Under the pieces are notes generated by a model. That model was not told the origin of the DNA and did no database searches. It saw only the letters and a program-made list of their open reading frames with translations. From Mucilaginibacter cryoferens (GTDB lineage: Bacteria; Bacteroidota; Bacteroidia; Sphingobacteriales; Sphingobacteriaceae): a stretch of DNA of 64,000 nt. Made by a program: the position numbers and the translations under genes. Location: NCBI RefSeq assembly GCF_014205845.1, contig NZ_JACHCR010000007.1, forward strand, positions 62,001-126,000, written 5' to 3'. Positions 40,483 through 51,515 of this stretch are shown in pieces (within the stretch, counting starts at the first letter, position 1; every line of letters starts with the position of its first letter).

Positions 40483-42291
40483 ATGGAACAGCACATTATC
40501 ACAAATTACACCCAACGCGCCGATGCAGCACAGCAGGAGGCTATCAAATATAAAAAGCTGGCCAATACTTATTCGCTTATGCGGCTCAGCATTTTTGCCT
40601 TAATAGTTGTTGCTATAAGTGTTGCCGTACACGAAGACAACTTTACCATAGTAGCTGCTGCTTTTGTGGTATTGGTTTTCGCTTTTGCCTGGCTGGTATC
40701 GCGCCAAAGCAGGTTCGAAAAGCAGAAACAATATTATGACGACTTGCAAAAGGTAAACCTTAACGAAATTGCCAGCATACAAACCCGTGCCAATATTTAT
40801 AACGATGGCGCCCGCTTTGCCAACGAGAAACATTTTTACACCGCCGATCTGGATATTTTTGGCAGTGCCACGCTTTATCAGCTGGTAAACCGTACTGCTA
40901 CCTCAACGGGCAACAGTAAGCTTGCCAGCTGGTTTGATAAACCCGCACCCCAGGAAGTTATTTTGCCCCGGCAACAGGCGATAAAAGAAATAGCCGACAA
41001 AGACGATTGGAAACTGGAAATACAAACCCGCCTGGTATTTGCCATTCAACAGGATGTAAATCAGCTTAAAAACCTGTTCAAATACCTGCACCTGCCCCTT
41101 GATATGCCCGGCGAAAAATGGCTTGCACTATACGCCAAACTGGCGCCGTATTTATTTACTGCTACGCTGATACTGGCCTGGTTTATTCCGGAAGCCAAAC
41201 TGGCGGCCATTGCAATAGGCATTGTTAATATGGGCATTGTATTCTCTAAAGCCATGTACATTAGCAAGGCCGATATGATAGCCGGTAAAATTGGGAGTAC
41301 TTTGGCCAATTATGCCGATGTATTTAAACACATTGAAGACGAACAATGGCAGGCAACCTACAATAGCTCACTGGCCCAGGCATTAAAAACCAGCCAAACA
41401 TCCAACAAAATAAAAGAACTGGCCAACCTTATTAATAAGCTTAATTATCATTTAAATATGATAGTTGGCTTTGTACTTAACCTGTTTTTTTTGTGGGACA
41501 TCAGGCAGGTTATAGCCATTGAAAACTGGAAACGCCAGAACAACCAAAGCCTGGAAGCCGCCTTTGATGTAATTGCCGAGTTTGAGTCGCTGGTAAGTTT
41601 AGCCGGCCTGGCTGTTAACTACCCCAACTGGGCTTTCCCTCAAATTGACGATAAACCGGGATATACCCTTATAGCCCAATCACTGGCCCACCCGCTTATT
41701 GATGCCGCCAAACGTATAGAAAATGATTACGAACTGGAAGACACGCACAAGGTAGATATCATCACAGGATCTAATATGGCCGGCAAGAGCACCTTTTTAC
41801 GCACCATAGGTATAAATACCGTACTGGCGCTTTGCGGCGCTCCTGTGTGCGCCAAAAGCATGCGTGTATCAGTTATCACCATGATCAGCTATATGCGTAT
41901 CAAAGATTCATTAAACGAAAGCACCTCCACCTTTAAGGCCGAGCTCGATCGCCTGCAAATGCTGCTGGCCGCGGTAGAGAACGAACCCAAGATATTTTTC
42001 CTGATAGATGAGATGCTGCGCGGCACCAACTCGGTTGATAAATACCTTGGCTCTAAAGCCGTGATAGAGCAACTGATTCGTAAAAATGCGGTAGGTATGG
42101 TAGCCACCCACGATCTGCAAATTGCCCGGCTGGAAGACAAATACCCCAACTATGTGCGCAACTTCTACTTTGACATACAGGTAAAAAACGGCGAAATGCT
42201 GTTTGACTACAAGATAAAACATGGCGAGTGCAAAACCTTTAATGCCTCGTTATTGCTTAAACAGATAGGGATTGATGTGGAGGAAGAATAG
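40483..42291 (+). CDS. Membrane-anchored MutS-like ATPase
   Basis: About 602 residues from the ATG at 40483 (a TTG four codons earlier is less likely). The C-terminal third is a MutS ATPase: Walker A GSNMAGKST (429-437, Lys435), TFKAELDRLQMLLA, Walker B FFLIDEMLRGTNSVDKY (Asp509, Glu510) and MVATHDLQIARLE. The mismatch-recognition and connector domains of MutS are missing. Instead there is a helical hairpin pair near residues 30-75 (LSIFALIVVAISVAV, IVAAAFVVLVFAFAWLV) and a second near 220-260. It is therefore probably an inner-membrane protein, not a repair MutS. The function is unknown; it may use ATP-driven clamp motion on DNA or another polymer. Confidence 0.88.
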   Translation: MEQHIITNYTQRADAAQQEAIKYKKLANTYSLMRLSIFALIVVAISVAVHEDNFTIVAAAFVVLVFAFAWLVSRQSRFEKQKQYYDDLQKVNLNEIASIQTRANIYNDGARFANEKHFYTADLDIFGSATLYQLVNRTATSTGNSKLASWFDKPAPQEVILPRQQAIKEIADKDDWKLEIQTRLVFAIQQDVNQLKNLFKYLHLPLDMPGEKWLALYAKLAPYLFTATLILAWFIPEAKLAAIAIGIVNMGIVFSKAMYISKADMIAGKIGSTLANYADVFKHIEDEQWQATYNSSLAQALKTSQTSNKIKELANLINKLNYHLNMIVGFVLNLFFLWDIRQVIAIENWKRQNNQSLEAAFDVIAEFESLVSLAGLAVNYPNWAFPQIDDKPGYTLIAQSLAHPLIDAAKRIENDYELEDTHKVDIITGSNMAGKSTFLRTIGINTVLALCGAPVCAKSMRVSVITMISYMRIKDSLNESTSTFKAELDRLQMLLAAVENEPKIFFLIDEMLRGTNSVDKYLGSKAVIEQLIRKNAVGMVATHDLQIARLEDKYPNYVRNFYFDIQVKNGEMLFDYKIKHGECKTFNASLLLKQIGIDVEEE

Positions 42292-42296
42292 TAGCG

Positions 42297-42489
42297 GGTA
42301 GTTAGTATCAAGTAACAAGACACGAGTACCCCTGGTTGTCACTCGCAATGACGATCTTTTTTTAAGATGCCATTACCATTTTTCCAGGTTATCACCACAA
42401 CCTCAATGTAACAAAAAAAGAGCCGGAAGATCAACTCTCCCGGCTCTGCTATTTTCAAAAATACTTATTACTAACTACTTGATACTATC
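42297..42489. repeat. Word-type inverted repeat flanking a terminator
   Basis: The left arm gtagttagtatcaagtaac (from 42297) and the right arm ctaactacttgatactatc (to 42489) are mutual complements with slippage. The terminator at 42413-42455 lies between. The right arm enters the 3' end of the next gene. Confidence 0.75.
42413..42455. terminator. Bidirectional terminator
   Basis: Arms agagccgg (42419-42426) and ccggctct (42440-42447), with A-tract before and T-rich sequence after, between two convergent genes. Confidence 0.8.
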
Positions 42490-45049
42490 TTCCCCCTGCT
42501 GGTGCAGCGCCCTGGCCTCCACCCTGATCGCCTTGTTTAAGGTCGTCGTTGTTTACACCCTTTTTCTGTTGCGGATTACTGAAGCTTAGTTTACCAAAGC
42601 TGTAGCTAAACGTTAAACCAAACGAACGGAAAGGGAACGCGGTTGAGCTGGTTTGTACCAACGTTGGGCTCTTGATGCTTTGATCAAAATGTTTATCCCT
42701 GGCAAATGGCTGCACGGTGTTAAAGCCGATAGCCAATTTTTTATCAAGGAATTGTTTTTTGATACCAAACGCGTAGATACCAAACGCAGGGTTAGTACCC
42801 TGGATGGTTCTGCGTGATGAATTGGTAAATCCAAACAACTCTGCCAAAACATTGTGGCTGAACTGGTAAGACGCGCTTCCGAAAGCCGAGTACTGTAGGT
42901 AAGTACCTGTTGCCGATGAATTATCAACAAACACACCCTGCGGACTTGGGCTGTACGTGAAAGCATTGATGCTTGCACGTATAGTTAACGCCTTAACAGG
43001 GTTTATAGATCCAAAGAAACTTGCACCAAATGAATTGTTACGCCCCACGTTTGAGTAGGTAGTACGGGTGCCTTGTATAGTATCCTTACCAATAGCCTCA
43101 GTTATTGGTGAAGCAATACCTTCAATCAGGTTATTGGTTTTTTTGTAGTATACAGAAAAGTTTAACACCGATGATTTTACAAATGTGTTATAGTTCAACT
43201 CCACAGTTTGTGATGTTTCCGGAGATAAATTAGGGTTACCCACGGTTTGGCTTTGAACATTACTACGGTTGATGAACGGGTTTAAAAACTGTAAGCTTGG
43301 CCTTTGGATACGTTTGCTATATGATAGCTTTATGGTTTGTGAGCCAAATTGCTTTTGAATAGTTAAGCTTGGTATATAAGTGGTATAGCTTGAAGTAAAA
43401 GCTTGCAGATCTTGAAAACCGGCGCTGCCTGCATCAAGGAAAGGATTTTGCGGATCGCCTTTTATACGGGTATTTTCAACACGCCCACCTGCCAGTATCG
43501 AATAGCTTTTTGGCAATGTAAATGTTAATACTGTATAAGCGGCATATACATTTTGATTATAATCGTACAAGTTAGAGTTTATATCATCCCTAACCGGATT
43601 GTTACCAGCGTCGTCTGTGTTAAACACATCGTAATTACTATTAATGCGGCGTTGTATCGTTTTACCACCGGCTTCAACTTTTAAAACTTTATTTACAGGC
43701 AAAGTATAATCGGCCTGGAAAGTGTATTCGTTGTTTTTGCCGTTGTTATCGCCGGCCTGACTTGGGTTTACAGCTGTAAATAAGTTGGTATAATCGGTAG
43801 TTACAATGCTATGGCTCCACTGCCCCGAAAAGATCAGCTCGTGACCTTCTTTTTTAAATTTGTGGGTGTAATCAACACTCCAGTCAAAACCTTCAAAATG
43901 ATTATGTGAGGTAGTGATACCGGTATAGCTCAACGGAACACCATTAAGCGTTCTGTTATAGTTACCGCTTCCGTCGGTGTTAAAGCCACCATCGTTAAGT
44001 CTGAAGGTACTGTTAATGCTATTAAAGGCATTAAACTCGTAACCTGCCGTTACAGAACCAATAGCGCCATGCCTTTTAATACGGCTTGTGGTATTGTTAT
44101 GGTTATGCAGGTTAGCTGCTTTTATAGTATCGCCTTTGGCATTGATGCTTTGAGGCGTGTTGATCAACTGATCGAAAGTAGTAAGGGATGTTTGCGGCCA
44201 GGTTAAGTTACCACCGGCGTTAATACCCAAGCTAAAACGATTTTTGTTATAGTTTAAGTTGATGTTACCATTGTTTTGGCGGGTACCTACACCACCACTT
44301 ACCGAACCGCTAAAGCCCGATACATTTTTTTGTTTGGTGATGATGTTGATGATACCACCAGAACCTTCTGCATCGTATTTTGCCGATGGAGAAGTTACCA
44401 CCTCGATGCTTTTGATCTGATCGGCAGGGATGGTTTTCAATACATCAGATAAACTGGCCGATGTAGCGCCGGATGGTTTACCATTGATTAAAACTTTAAC
44501 ATTCTGATCTCCGCGGATAGATACGTTACCGTTAATATCTACGTTTACCAAAGGTACTTTTTGTAGTACATCTGTAGCGTTACCACCGGCAGCAGTAAGG
44601 TCTTTTTCGGCATTATAAACAATTTTATCAATCTTGTTTTCAATAAGCGGTGCCTGGCCAACAACGTTAACAGTTGCCAATGACTTTGCTCCCGGCGATA
44701 TAAAAACATTACCCAGCTTATTATCTGGCTTTGATGCAGTTGTAGTAACCGGATCTATAGTTTTTGATGGATAGCCGATAAAGGAAATAACCAGTTTATA
44801 GGCTCCTGGTTTTATATTGTCAATTTTAAAGTTTCCTTTTTCGTCGGTTAACACACCGTTTATGGGCGATTTACCGCCGCTGCGGTAAAGGCCAACGGTA
44901 GTATAATCCATTGGTTTTTTTGTAGCCGAATCGATAACGGTACCCGAAATACGACCAACAATATTTGGTCCGCCGCCGCCCACACCAAACTGGGCCTTAG
45001 CCGAAAGTGCAAAACAGAAAAATGCTATAAGTATGTAAAAACGTTTCAT
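42485..45049 (-). CDS. Outer-membrane beta-barrel protein with carboxypeptidase-regulatory domain
   Basis: 854 residues. Signal peptide MKRFYILIAFFCFALSAKAQ. A CarboxypepD_reg domain (about 30-115: ISGTVIDSATKKPMDYTTVG) and a plug-like region (about 130-235: VLKTIPADQIKSIEVVTSPS and GSGGIINIITKQ) lead to the barrel annotated as OMP_b-brl_3. The tail is disordered, Gly/Gln/Ala-rich (about residues 835-854). A paralogue with the same layout is at 54701. Substrate unknown; this type lacks a clear TonB box. Confidence 0.92.
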   Translation of the reverse strand: MKRFYILIAFFCFALSAKAQFGVGGGGPNIVGRISGTVIDSATKKPMDYTTVGLYRSGGKSPINGVLTDEKGNFKIDNIKPGAYKLVISFIGYPSKTIDPVTTTASKPDNKLGNVFISPGAKSLATVNVVGQAPLIENKIDKIVYNAEKDLTAAGGNATDVLQKVPLVNVDINGNVSIRGDQNVKVLINGKPSGATSASLSDVLKTIPADQIKSIEVVTSPSAKYDAEGSGGIINIITKQKNVSGFSGSVSGGVGTRQNNGNINLNYNKNRFSLGINAGGNLTWPQTSLTTFDQLINTPQSINAKGDTIKAANLHNHNNTTSRIKRHGAIGSVTAGYEFNAFNSINSTFRLNDGGFNTDGSGNYNRTLNGVPLSYTGITTSHNHFEGFDWSVDYTHKFKKEGHELIFSGQWSHSIVTTDYTNLFTAVNPSQAGDNNGKNNEYTFQADYTLPVNKVLKVEAGGKTIQRRINSNYDVFNTDDAGNNPVRDDINSNLYDYNQNVYAAYTVLTFTLPKSYSILAGGRVENTRIKGDPQNPFLDAGSAGFQDLQAFTSSYTTYIPSLTIQKQFGSQTIKLSYSKRIQRPSLQFLNPFINRSNVQSQTVGNPNLSPETSQTVELNYNTFVKSSVLNFSVYYKKTNNLIEGIASPITEAIGKDTIQGTRTTYSNVGRNNSFGASFFGSINPVKALTIRASINAFTYSPSPQGVFVDNSSATGTYLQYSAFGSASYQFSHNVLAELFGFTNSSRRTIQGTNPAFGIYAFGIKKQFLDKKLAIGFNTVQPFARDKHFDQSIKSPTLVQTSSTAFPFRSFGLTFSYSFGKLSFSNPQQKKGVNNDDLKQGDQGGGQGAAPAGGR

Positions 45050-45178
45050 TTAGTTTTATTTTGGTAATTGGAGGCGAAAATACTTCAAATGTTACAGGCT
45101 AAACCTTTATTTTTTTGCTAAAACACAAATTGTAATGTACATGTTACACTAAGATGATATAACAACCTGCCTTGTTTA

Positions 45179-46126
45179 CTAAGCTTTATAAACTATCCGT
45201 TTTGATAGTTTTAAACAAGGCATTTCAATTAACCGATAAAACAACCAGGCAAATAAAATACTTACCCCAATGCCGGTTAAAAACTCTATTCCTTTAAAAA
45301 ACAACAGCTTAGGCAGATGCGTGCCGAGATAAACCACCAGGTGGCTGCCTATCATATCATGTGTTAAATAAAGTGAAAAGGAAATCCGGGAGAAGAACGA
45401 TATAAACGGGTGTTTTTTTAATGGCAACAATAACAAACCCAGGGAAAATAGTGCAGCCAAAGTTTGCGGTATACCAACAGCATAATAGCTGCATACAGCT
45501 ATTAATACTCCTAAAATAAGCGTTCCTTTTAAGCTTTTACCCTTTACCAGGTATAGGTAATACAAAACACCCAACGCAAATACCGGGAAGCTATTTACCA
45601 GGCTTGCACCCGGTACTTTTATAAATACAGCTAAAACACTTAGCACCAATAAAAGCCATTGCCCCCAATTGCGGGTAAATAAAGGAAAACATAAAGCTAC
45701 AAACAGGTAAAACTGAAACTCGATGCCCAGCGTCCAATAAACCGGGCTAAGGTATGGTTGCCCCAAAAAGCTGTTCAGGTAAGCTAAATGGCAAAGCGCG
45801 TTTATCCAATCGGGCTTGTAATGCTGCACCCACAAGAAATTTACAATAATAGCGATACAAATAGAAATGATATACGGCGGCTCTATACGGATAATACGCT
45901 TCAGAACAAAACGCCCGCTTAATCGCCAGGTATAATTTTCGGGTATGGCCCAACAGATGATAAAGCCCGAGAGCAAGAAAAACATGTACACCCCCAGCCA
46001 GCCATAATTTAAAACAGGCAGCGTTTTACCACCCAAATGAAACAACGCGACAGCCAATGAAGCTATCGCCCTTATATAATCAACCTGTTGTATGTGTGGT
46101 TTTTGTTTTATGCTGATAGCGGCCAT
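45179..46126 (-). CDS. Acyltransferase 3 family membrane protein
   Basis: 315 residues, about ten membrane helices. The signature N-terminus is QVDYIRAIASLAVALFHLGG (with the catalytic-type His), then WLGVYMFFLLSGFIICW, and RFVLKRIIRIEPPYIISI with conserved Arg residues. These enzymes move acyl groups onto sugars of polysaccharides or lipids at the inner membrane. No polysaccharide cluster adjoins, so the acceptor is unknown. Confidence 0.92.
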   Translation of the reverse strand: MAAISIKQKPHIQQVDYIRAIASLAVALFHLGGKTLPVLNYGWLGVYMFFLLSGFIICWAIPENYTWRLSGRFVLKRIIRIEPPYIISICIAIIVNFLWVQHYKPDWINALCHLAYLNSFLGQPYLSPVYWTLGIEFQFYLFVALCFPLFTRNWGQWLLLVLSVLAVFIKVPGASLVNSFPVFALGVLYYLYLVKGKSLKGTLILGVLIAVCSYYAVGIPQTLAALFSLGLLLLPLKKHPFISFFSRISFSLYLTHDMIGSHLVVYLGTHLPKLLFFKGIEFLTGIGVSILFAWLFYRLIEMPCLKLSKRIVYKA

Positions 46127-46241
46127 AGTTAACCGGTGAGGTTATTATCCCGGTTGGCGCTAAGATATTGTTTTTTAGGGATGCTGATGGAATTGATGGC
46201 CTCCATAAAAAATGCTATCGGGCCTTTTTACACTATCAACA

Positions 46242-46451
46242 CTAAACTAACCCTATCCCTACATTATACTCCCGCTGAACAACCAACAGGCAACTGGCGC
46301 AAAGGCATCCCTCATAAAGTTCGCTCACATACTGCACTTCGTTAAGGGTAAGCTGCACGGTACTGCACTGGCACTTGGTGAATGAATTGGCTTTACATTC
46401 AAAAGGGGCCTCACAGCGTTCGCAACGGATGATCTCGTGTTTTGGGTGCAT
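46242..46451 (-). CDS. Cysteine-rich CWC-type small protein
   Basis: 69 residues with paired cysteines in CERCEAPFECKANSFTKCQC and a C-terminal CLCASCL, a metal-binding arrangement matching the Cys-rich CWC family (PF14375). The function is unknown; probably a zinc-binding protein. The start MHPKHEIIRC at 46451 is natural. It stands alone on the minus strand between the acyltransferase and nrdA. Confidence 0.8.
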   Translation of the reverse strand: MHPKHEIIRCERCEAPFECKANSFTKCQCSTVQLTLNEVQYVSELYEGCLCASCLLVVQREYNVGIGLV

Positions 46452-46628
46452 GTATTCTGGTTAATGGCTTATGGTTGATAGTTCATAGCCATAACTTTTA
46501 CTGAAACGAAAGTAGGCAATGTTGATATCATTAATAAAATATAAATGTCATTAAATATAAATCCTACCTGATACCCCGATAAAAATCCTTCATCGGAGTA
46601 TCCTTTATCTAAAAAGTCATGAATCAAA

Positions 46629-46658
46629 AAGTCCCATGAACCTTAGTTCATGGGACTT
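46629..46658. terminator. Terminator of nrdA
   Basis: Arms aagtcccatgaac (46629-46641) and gttcatgggactt (46646-46658); on the minus strand the hairpin is followed by TTTTTGATT. Confidence 0.88.
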
Positions 46659-46710
46659 AACAGACTTTTCAGTCCTTGATCCTTTATCTTTCTATCCTTG
46701 CTCCAAAAAC

Positions 46711-49083
46711 TTATGCAGAACAGGTAACGCAACCTTCTTCCATAGAGCAGCTTGGGCCTTCTGGTACGTTATCAACCATTTGGTCTACATGTTCTGGAAT
46801 AACCGGCTCCATGTTAGATCCTCCCTGGTTTTCAACCGTAAACTTAACAGCTTGCGAAGCTGCTTGTGTACGCAGGTAGTACATACCTGTTTTTAAGCCT
46901 TTTTTCCATGCGTAGAAATGCATTGAAGTAAGTTTTGATGCGTTTGGCGCATTGATGAACAGGTTTAATGATTGCGATTGGCAAACATAAGCACCTCTAT
47001 CGGCAGCCATATCAATAATGTTACGCATTTTTATTTCCCAAACTGTTTTGTACAGTTCTTTAATATCGGCAGGTATTTCTGCAATATCCTGTACAGATCC
47101 GTTTGCTGTGATGATCTTATCTTTCATAGCCGGGGTCCATAAACCAAGGTTAACCAAATCGCGCAATAAATATTTGTTTACTACAATAAACTCACCACTT
47201 AATACACGGCGGGTGTAAATGTTTGAGGTATATGGCTCAAAGCACTCGTTGTTACCTAATATTTGTGATGTTGACGCGGTTGGCATTGGTGCTACTAATA
47301 GTGAGTTACGTACACCGTGGTTCATTACATCCAGGCGCAGGTTTTCCCAATCCCAACGGGTGCTGGCCGGAGATACATTCCAAAGATCGAACTGGAATTT
47401 ACCTTTTGACAATGGCGAGCCCTGAAAGGTTTCGTAAGCACCATCTTTTATAGCCAGGTCTTTTGAAGCCGTCATGGCAGCAAAATAAATGGTTTCAAAT
47501 ATCTCTTTGTTCAGTTGTTTTGCCTCATCGCTTTCAAACGGCATACGTAGCTGAATAAAAGTATCGGCCAAACCCTGTACACCTAAACCAATTGGGCGGT
47601 GACGTAAGTTCGAATACTCGGCTTCTTTAATAGGGTAGTAGTTATGATCGATGATCTTGTTAAGGTTTAAAGTAGCCTGGTAAGTAACATCGTATAATTT
47701 GTTATGATCAAATGCACCGTTGATAATGTAGCGTGGCAACGCTAATGAAGCAAGATTACAAACCGCCACCTCGTTAGCATCGGTATACTCCATAATTTCG
47801 GTACAAAGATTTGAACTTTTAATAGTACCTAAATTTTGCTGGTTTGATTTGCTGTTGGCCGCATCTTTATATAACAGGTATGGTGTACCGGTTTCTACCT
47901 GGGCATCCAATACGGCAAACCACAATTCCTGCGCTTTGATGGTACGGCGTGCACGGCCTTCTCTTTCGTAACGGGTGTATAGTTCAACAAATTCGGCTCC
48001 AAAGCAATCGGCTAATCCTGGTGCCTCATGCGGGCAAAACAGGCTCCACTCTTCGTTGGCTTCAACACGTTGCATAAACAAGTCAGATACCCAAAGGGCG
48101 TAAAACAAGTCGCGGGCACGCATTTCTTCTTTACCGTGGTTTTTACGCAGATCTAAAAATTGGAAGATATCTGCATGCCATGGCTCTAAATAAATAGCGA
48201 AAGCACCTTTACGCTTGCCGCCACCCTGATCAACATAACGCGCAGTATCATTAAATACACGCAGCATTGGGATAATACCGTTACTGGTGCCGTTTGTACC
48301 GCTGATGTATGAACCTGTAGCCCTTACGTTGTGGATGCTTAAACCAATACCACCTGCGCTTTGCGAAATTTTTGCAGTTTGCTTTAAAGTATCGTAAATA
48401 CCATCAATGCTATCATCTTTCATGGTTAACAAAAAGCACGATGACATTTGTGGTTTTGGAGTACCGGCATTAAATAATGTAGGGGTAGCGTGTGTAAACC
48501 AACGCTCGCTCATCAAATGGTAAGTTTTGATAGCACTTTCAATATCCTCTTTGTGTATCCCAACAGATACACGCATAAATAAATGCTGAGGGCGTTCGGC
48601 TATTTTACCGTCAACCTTAAGCAGGTACGATTTTTCGAGCGTTTTAAAACCAAAGTAATCAAAACCAAAGTCGCGGTCATATATAATGCTGCTATCTAAA
48701 AGCTCGGCATTTTTTTGGATAACTTCCCATACATCATCTGCAATAAGGGAGGCATCTTTATTTGTTTTAGGGTCAATATATTCATGCAGTATACGCATGG
48801 TTTCAGAGAACGATTTGATGGTATTTTTATGCAGGTTTGATACCGCTATCCGCGATGCCAGCAAAGCATAATCGGGGTGCTTAGTGGTTAATGATGCCGC
48901 TGTTTCGGCAGCAAGGTTATCCAGTTCTGATGTGGTTACGCCATCAAACAAACCTTCAATTACCTTTTTTGCTACATCAATTGGGTCAACCAGTTGAAAC
49001 CCGTAGCACAATTTCTCAATACGTGCCGTGATCTTGTCGAATTTTACCGACTCTTTTCTACCGTCTCTTTTTACTACAAGCAT
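46711..49083 (-). CDS. nrdA: Ribonucleotide reductase class I, alpha subunit
   Basis: 790 residues. It reduces ribonucleoside diphosphates to deoxy forms, aerobically. An N-terminal ATP-cone ([20 protein letters not shown]) allows dATP control. Active-site and radical-path landmarks include [20 protein letters not shown] (first cysteine), NLCTEI (second cysteine region), and a long alpha/beta barrel with [20 protein letters not shown]. The C-terminal redox pair is CVTCSA. The beta-subunit gene lies 186 bp upstream on the same strand, separated by a word-type repeat. Confidence 0.98.
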   Translation of the reverse strand: MLVVKRDGRKESVKFDKITARIEKLCYGFQLVDPIDVAKKVIEGLFDGVTTSELDNLAAETAASLTTKHPDYALLASRIAVSNLHKNTIKSFSETMRILHEYIDPKTNKDASLIADDVWEVIQKNAELLDSSIIYDRDFGFDYFGFKTLEKSYLLKVDGKIAERPQHLFMRVSVGIHKEDIESAIKTYHLMSERWFTHATPTLFNAGTPKPQMSSCFLLTMKDDSIDGIYDTLKQTAKISQSAGGIGLSIHNVRATGSYISGTNGTSNGIIPMLRVFNDTARYVDQGGGKRKGAFAIYLEPWHADIFQFLDLRKNHGKEEMRARDLFYALWVSDLFMQRVEANEEWSLFCPHEAPGLADCFGAEFVELYTRYEREGRARRTIKAQELWFAVLDAQVETGTPYLLYKDAANSKSNQQNLGTIKSSNLCTEIMEYTDANEVAVCNLASLALPRYIINGAFDHNKLYDVTYQATLNLNKIIDHNYYPIKEAEYSNLRHRPIGLGVQGLADTFIQLRMPFESDEAKQLNKEIFETIYFAAMTASKDLAIKDGAYETFQGSPLSKGKFQFDLWNVSPASTRWDWENLRLDVMNHGVRNSLLVAPMPTASTSQILGNNECFEPYTSNIYTRRVLSGEFIVVNKYLLRDLVNLGLWTPAMKDKIITANGSVQDIAEIPADIKELYKTVWEIKMRNIIDMAADRGAYVCQSQSLNLFINAPNASKLTSMHFYAWKKGLKTGMYYLRTQAASQAVKFTVENQGGSNMEPVIPEHVDQMVDNVPEGPSCSMEEGCVTCSA

Positions 49084-49160
49084 GATTATTGGTATTTAGT
49101 AGTTGATATCGGGCAGCAAAACCCTTACCAACTTATGTTTATGTTATATATGTTATTTTC

Positions 49161-49268
49161 TAGTATTTAGTAGCTAGTATCAAGTAGCAAGACTTTTTTA
49201 CTAACCGATGGTTCAGGGCTCTACAAATAATAGCATCTTGATACTTGATACTAACTACTTGATACTGG
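49161..49268. repeat. Word-type inverted repeat between nrdB and nrdA
   Basis: The left arm (49161-49193, words tagtatcaagtagc) and right arm (49235-49268, words gatacttgatactaactac) are reverse-complement related. The right arm touches the nrdB stop. Confidence 0.85.
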
Positions 49269-49269
49269 C

Positions 49270-50241
49270 CTAAAAATCTTCGTCGAGCGAAAACGCTTTG
49301 CTTTCGGCGCTATTTAGCACACCGCTTTTCTGGTAATCGCCAACGCGCTTTTCAAAAAAGTTGGTTTTCCCTTGCAGCGATATCATTTCCATAAAGTCGA
49401 AAGGGTTGCTTGCGCCATAATGTTTTTCGTAACCCAGTTCGCCTAACCATCTATCGGCAACAAACTCTATGTACTGGCCCATCATTTTGGCGTTCATACC
49501 AATCAGGTTAACCGGCAAAGCATCAGTAACAAATTCTTTTTCTATCTCAACCGCGTCTGTGATGATCTTGAGAACGGCATCAGAACTTAGGCGTTTGCTC
49601 AGCATTTTGTAAAGCAAGCAGGCAAACTCACAGTGCGAACCTTCATCACGGGAAATCAACTCGTTGCTAAAGGTTAAGCCCGGCATCAGGCCACGTTTTT
49701 TTAGCCAGAAGATAGAACAGAAGCTACCCGAGAAGAAAATGCCTTCAACAGCGGCAAATGCTACCAAACGCTCGGCAAAATTACCGTTGTTTATCCAGCG
49801 TAGTGCCCACTCTGCCTTTTTAGTTACGCAGGGAATGGTATCAATGGCGTGAAAAAGGCGATCTTTTTCAACAGCATCTTTTATATAAGTATCTATTAAT
49901 AACGCGTAGGTTTCTGAGTGGATGTTTTCCATCATGATCTGGAAACCATAAAAACAACGGGCCTCAGGCAACTGCACTTCGCTCATGAAATTTACAGCCA
50001 GATTTTCATTCACAATACCATCACTGGCAGCAAAGAAAGCCAGTATGTGCGAAATGAAATGCTTCTCGCCCGGGTTCAGATTTTCCCAGTGCTTCAGATC
50101 GTCCGAAAGATCGATCTCCTCGGCAGTCCAGAAACTGGCTTCAGCCTTTTTATACATTTCCCAAATAGCCGGATACTTAATGGGTAGTATCACAAACCTG
50201 TCTTTATTCTCTCTCAGTAATAGTTCGTCTTCCTGTATCAT
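49270..50241 (-). CDS. nrdB: Ribonucleotide reductase class I, beta subunit
   Basis: 323 residues. It carries the di-iron centre and tyrosyl radical for NrdA. Iron ligands and the radical site are visible: [19 protein letters not shown] (Asp), [15 protein letters not shown] (Glu-x-x-His and Tyr), then [11 protein letters not shown] and [15 protein letters not shown] (Glu and His). It is transcribed before nrdA. A TTGTTGAACAA near-palindrome at about 50443 is a possible control site upstream. Confidence 0.98.
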   Translation of the reverse strand: MIQEDELLLRENKDRFVILPIKYPAIWEMYKKAEASFWTAEEIDLSDDLKHWENLNPGEKHFISHILAFFAASDGIVNENLAVNFMSEVQLPEARCFYGFQIMMENIHSETYALLIDTYIKDAVEKDRLFHAIDTIPCVTKKAEWALRWINNGNFAERLVAFAAVEGIFFSGSFCSIFWLKKRGLMPGLTFSNELISRDEGSHCEFACLLYKMLSKRLSSDAVLKIITDAVEIEKEFVTDALPVNLIGMNAKMMGQYIEFVADRWLGELGYEKHYGASNPFDFMEMISLQGKTNFFEKRVGDYQKSGVLNSAESKAFSLDEDF

Positions 50242-50814
50242 TTGGTCCCTGTTTTTTTTCGTTTTATCCCTTACGTAGCGCCATCAGACACCAATGCGAG
50301 CCTTATTAAAAATAAAGCTTTCAAGTTATTGCAATTTAGCGTTGCCAATTGCAATATTTAATATGTAAATTCCTGACAGCTAAGTGTTTGCAGTTTGGAT
50401 ATCGAATGTATCCGGCTGTCTGTTGAATACCTTTTTATTACCTTGTTGAACAAAGTTAATGTTTGCATTGGTATGCTGTTAGTGTTAGTTTTTAACAAAG
50501 GGTCGAGTTATTAACACTTTGTGCGTTTACTTCTGAAGCTTTGTGGTGAAACATAAAATTAATGAACTTGATTACAGCTAATTAAAAATGGCGGCAAAAA
50601 TTGATGCCGTAAAAACTTGCCAAATACAATAATTTAACATTATAAATTACTTGACTTAACACCGACAATTATTGAAGAATGCATAATGGCTCTGCTAAAG
50701 GCCTATGATAATGTCGAAATCCGGCTAAAAAAGTCGGCTCAAAACCGGGATGTGGAAAAACAAAATATTCCGGCAAATAAAAACCCACCAGAATATTCCT
50801 ATAATGTTTAAGAA
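50242..50814. other. Upstream region of nrdB
   Basis: 573 bp without a supported gene. On the minus strand TAACTTTG (50451-50458) fits a -7 element, but no well-spaced TTG is present. An ORF overlapping the 3' end of msrB in another frame is a shadow. Confidence 0.4.
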
Positions 50815-51186
50815 TTATTTTACGTCGTCGGCCGATACAAATTTCATCGACACCGAGTTTACACAATGACGGGTATTTTTAGGAGTAAGGTATTCGCCCT
50901 CAAAAACGTGCCCTAAATGTGCGCCGCAATTGGCACAAACAATTTCAACCCGGCGGCCATCAGCATCAGATACCCGTTTTACCGCACCCGGTATCTCATC
51001 ATCAAAACTTGGCCAGCCGCAGTGCGATTCAAATTTCGATTCGGAAGTGTACAACGGCGTATCGCAGCGCTTACAAACGTACAAGCCCTGGGCATGGTTA
51101 TTAAGCAACCCACCGGTAAACGGCCGCTCGGTACCTTTATGTAGTATAATATATTCTTCTTCGGGTGTTAACTTGTTGTATTCCAT
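50815..51186 (-). CDS. msrB: Peptide-methionine (R)-S-oxide reductase
   Basis: 123 residues, cytoplasmic. It repairs the R-epimer of methionine sulfoxide in proteins. Zinc pairs CKRCDTPL and [12 protein letters not shown] are present, with the substrate-site CGWPSFDD and the catalytic Cys in [11 protein letters not shown]. It begins at ATG 51186, directly after an iterated attattgaattattg word, and has no partner msrA here. Confidence 0.96.
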   Translation of the reverse strand: MEYNKLTPEEEYIILHKGTERPFTGGLLNNHAQGLYVCKRCDTPLYTSESKFESHCGWPSFDDEIPGAVKRVSDADGRRVEIVCANCGAHLGHVFEGEYLTPKNTRHCVNSVSMKFVSADDVK

Positions 51187-51489
51187 TATTAATTATTGAA
51201 TTATTGATTGACTGAATTATCGAATGAGAAAATCACCTTCTCGGCTACATAAATATACGACAATTTGAGGGGATTGATTGTTTTGACAGGGTATGTTTAC
51301 ATTGGATTGACGGGGCTGTAGGGTTTACCTGAACCTTGATTTATGGGATTAACGAATTTGGTAATTTAGTAAACCAAAAAGCGGACGAGGGCCTTTAATA
51401 AACCTATTTGAGGACGAGACAACATCATCAAACCATATCAAACAAAAAATCCCGGCCAACTGACCAGGATTTAAATATATTTTCCAAAT
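51187..51489. other. Intergenic stretch, word-type repeat at one end
   Basis: Only iterated ttgaattattgattgactg-type words next to msrB (51187-51225) are seen. The rest shows no gene or hairpin. Confidence 0.45.
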
Positions 51490-51514
51490 TCCCCCTTCAG
51501 GGGGTTAGGGGGCT
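51490..51514 (-). terminator. Terminator of sucD
   Basis: ccccc and ggggg arms around ttca, 2 bp from the sucD stop; on the minus strand the hairpin is followed by AATTT. The cccccttcagggggttaggg motif is a common Bacteroidota repeat. Confidence 0.55.
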
Positions 51515-51515
51515 T

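Noticed and set aside
46136..46345. 69-codon ORF on the plus strand
   Set aside because: Overlaps the CWC cysteine-rich gene antisense and the acyltransferase upstream region; no motif.
50669..50866. 65-codon minus-strand ORF
   Set aside because: Starts inside msrB in another frame and continues into non-coding sequence.
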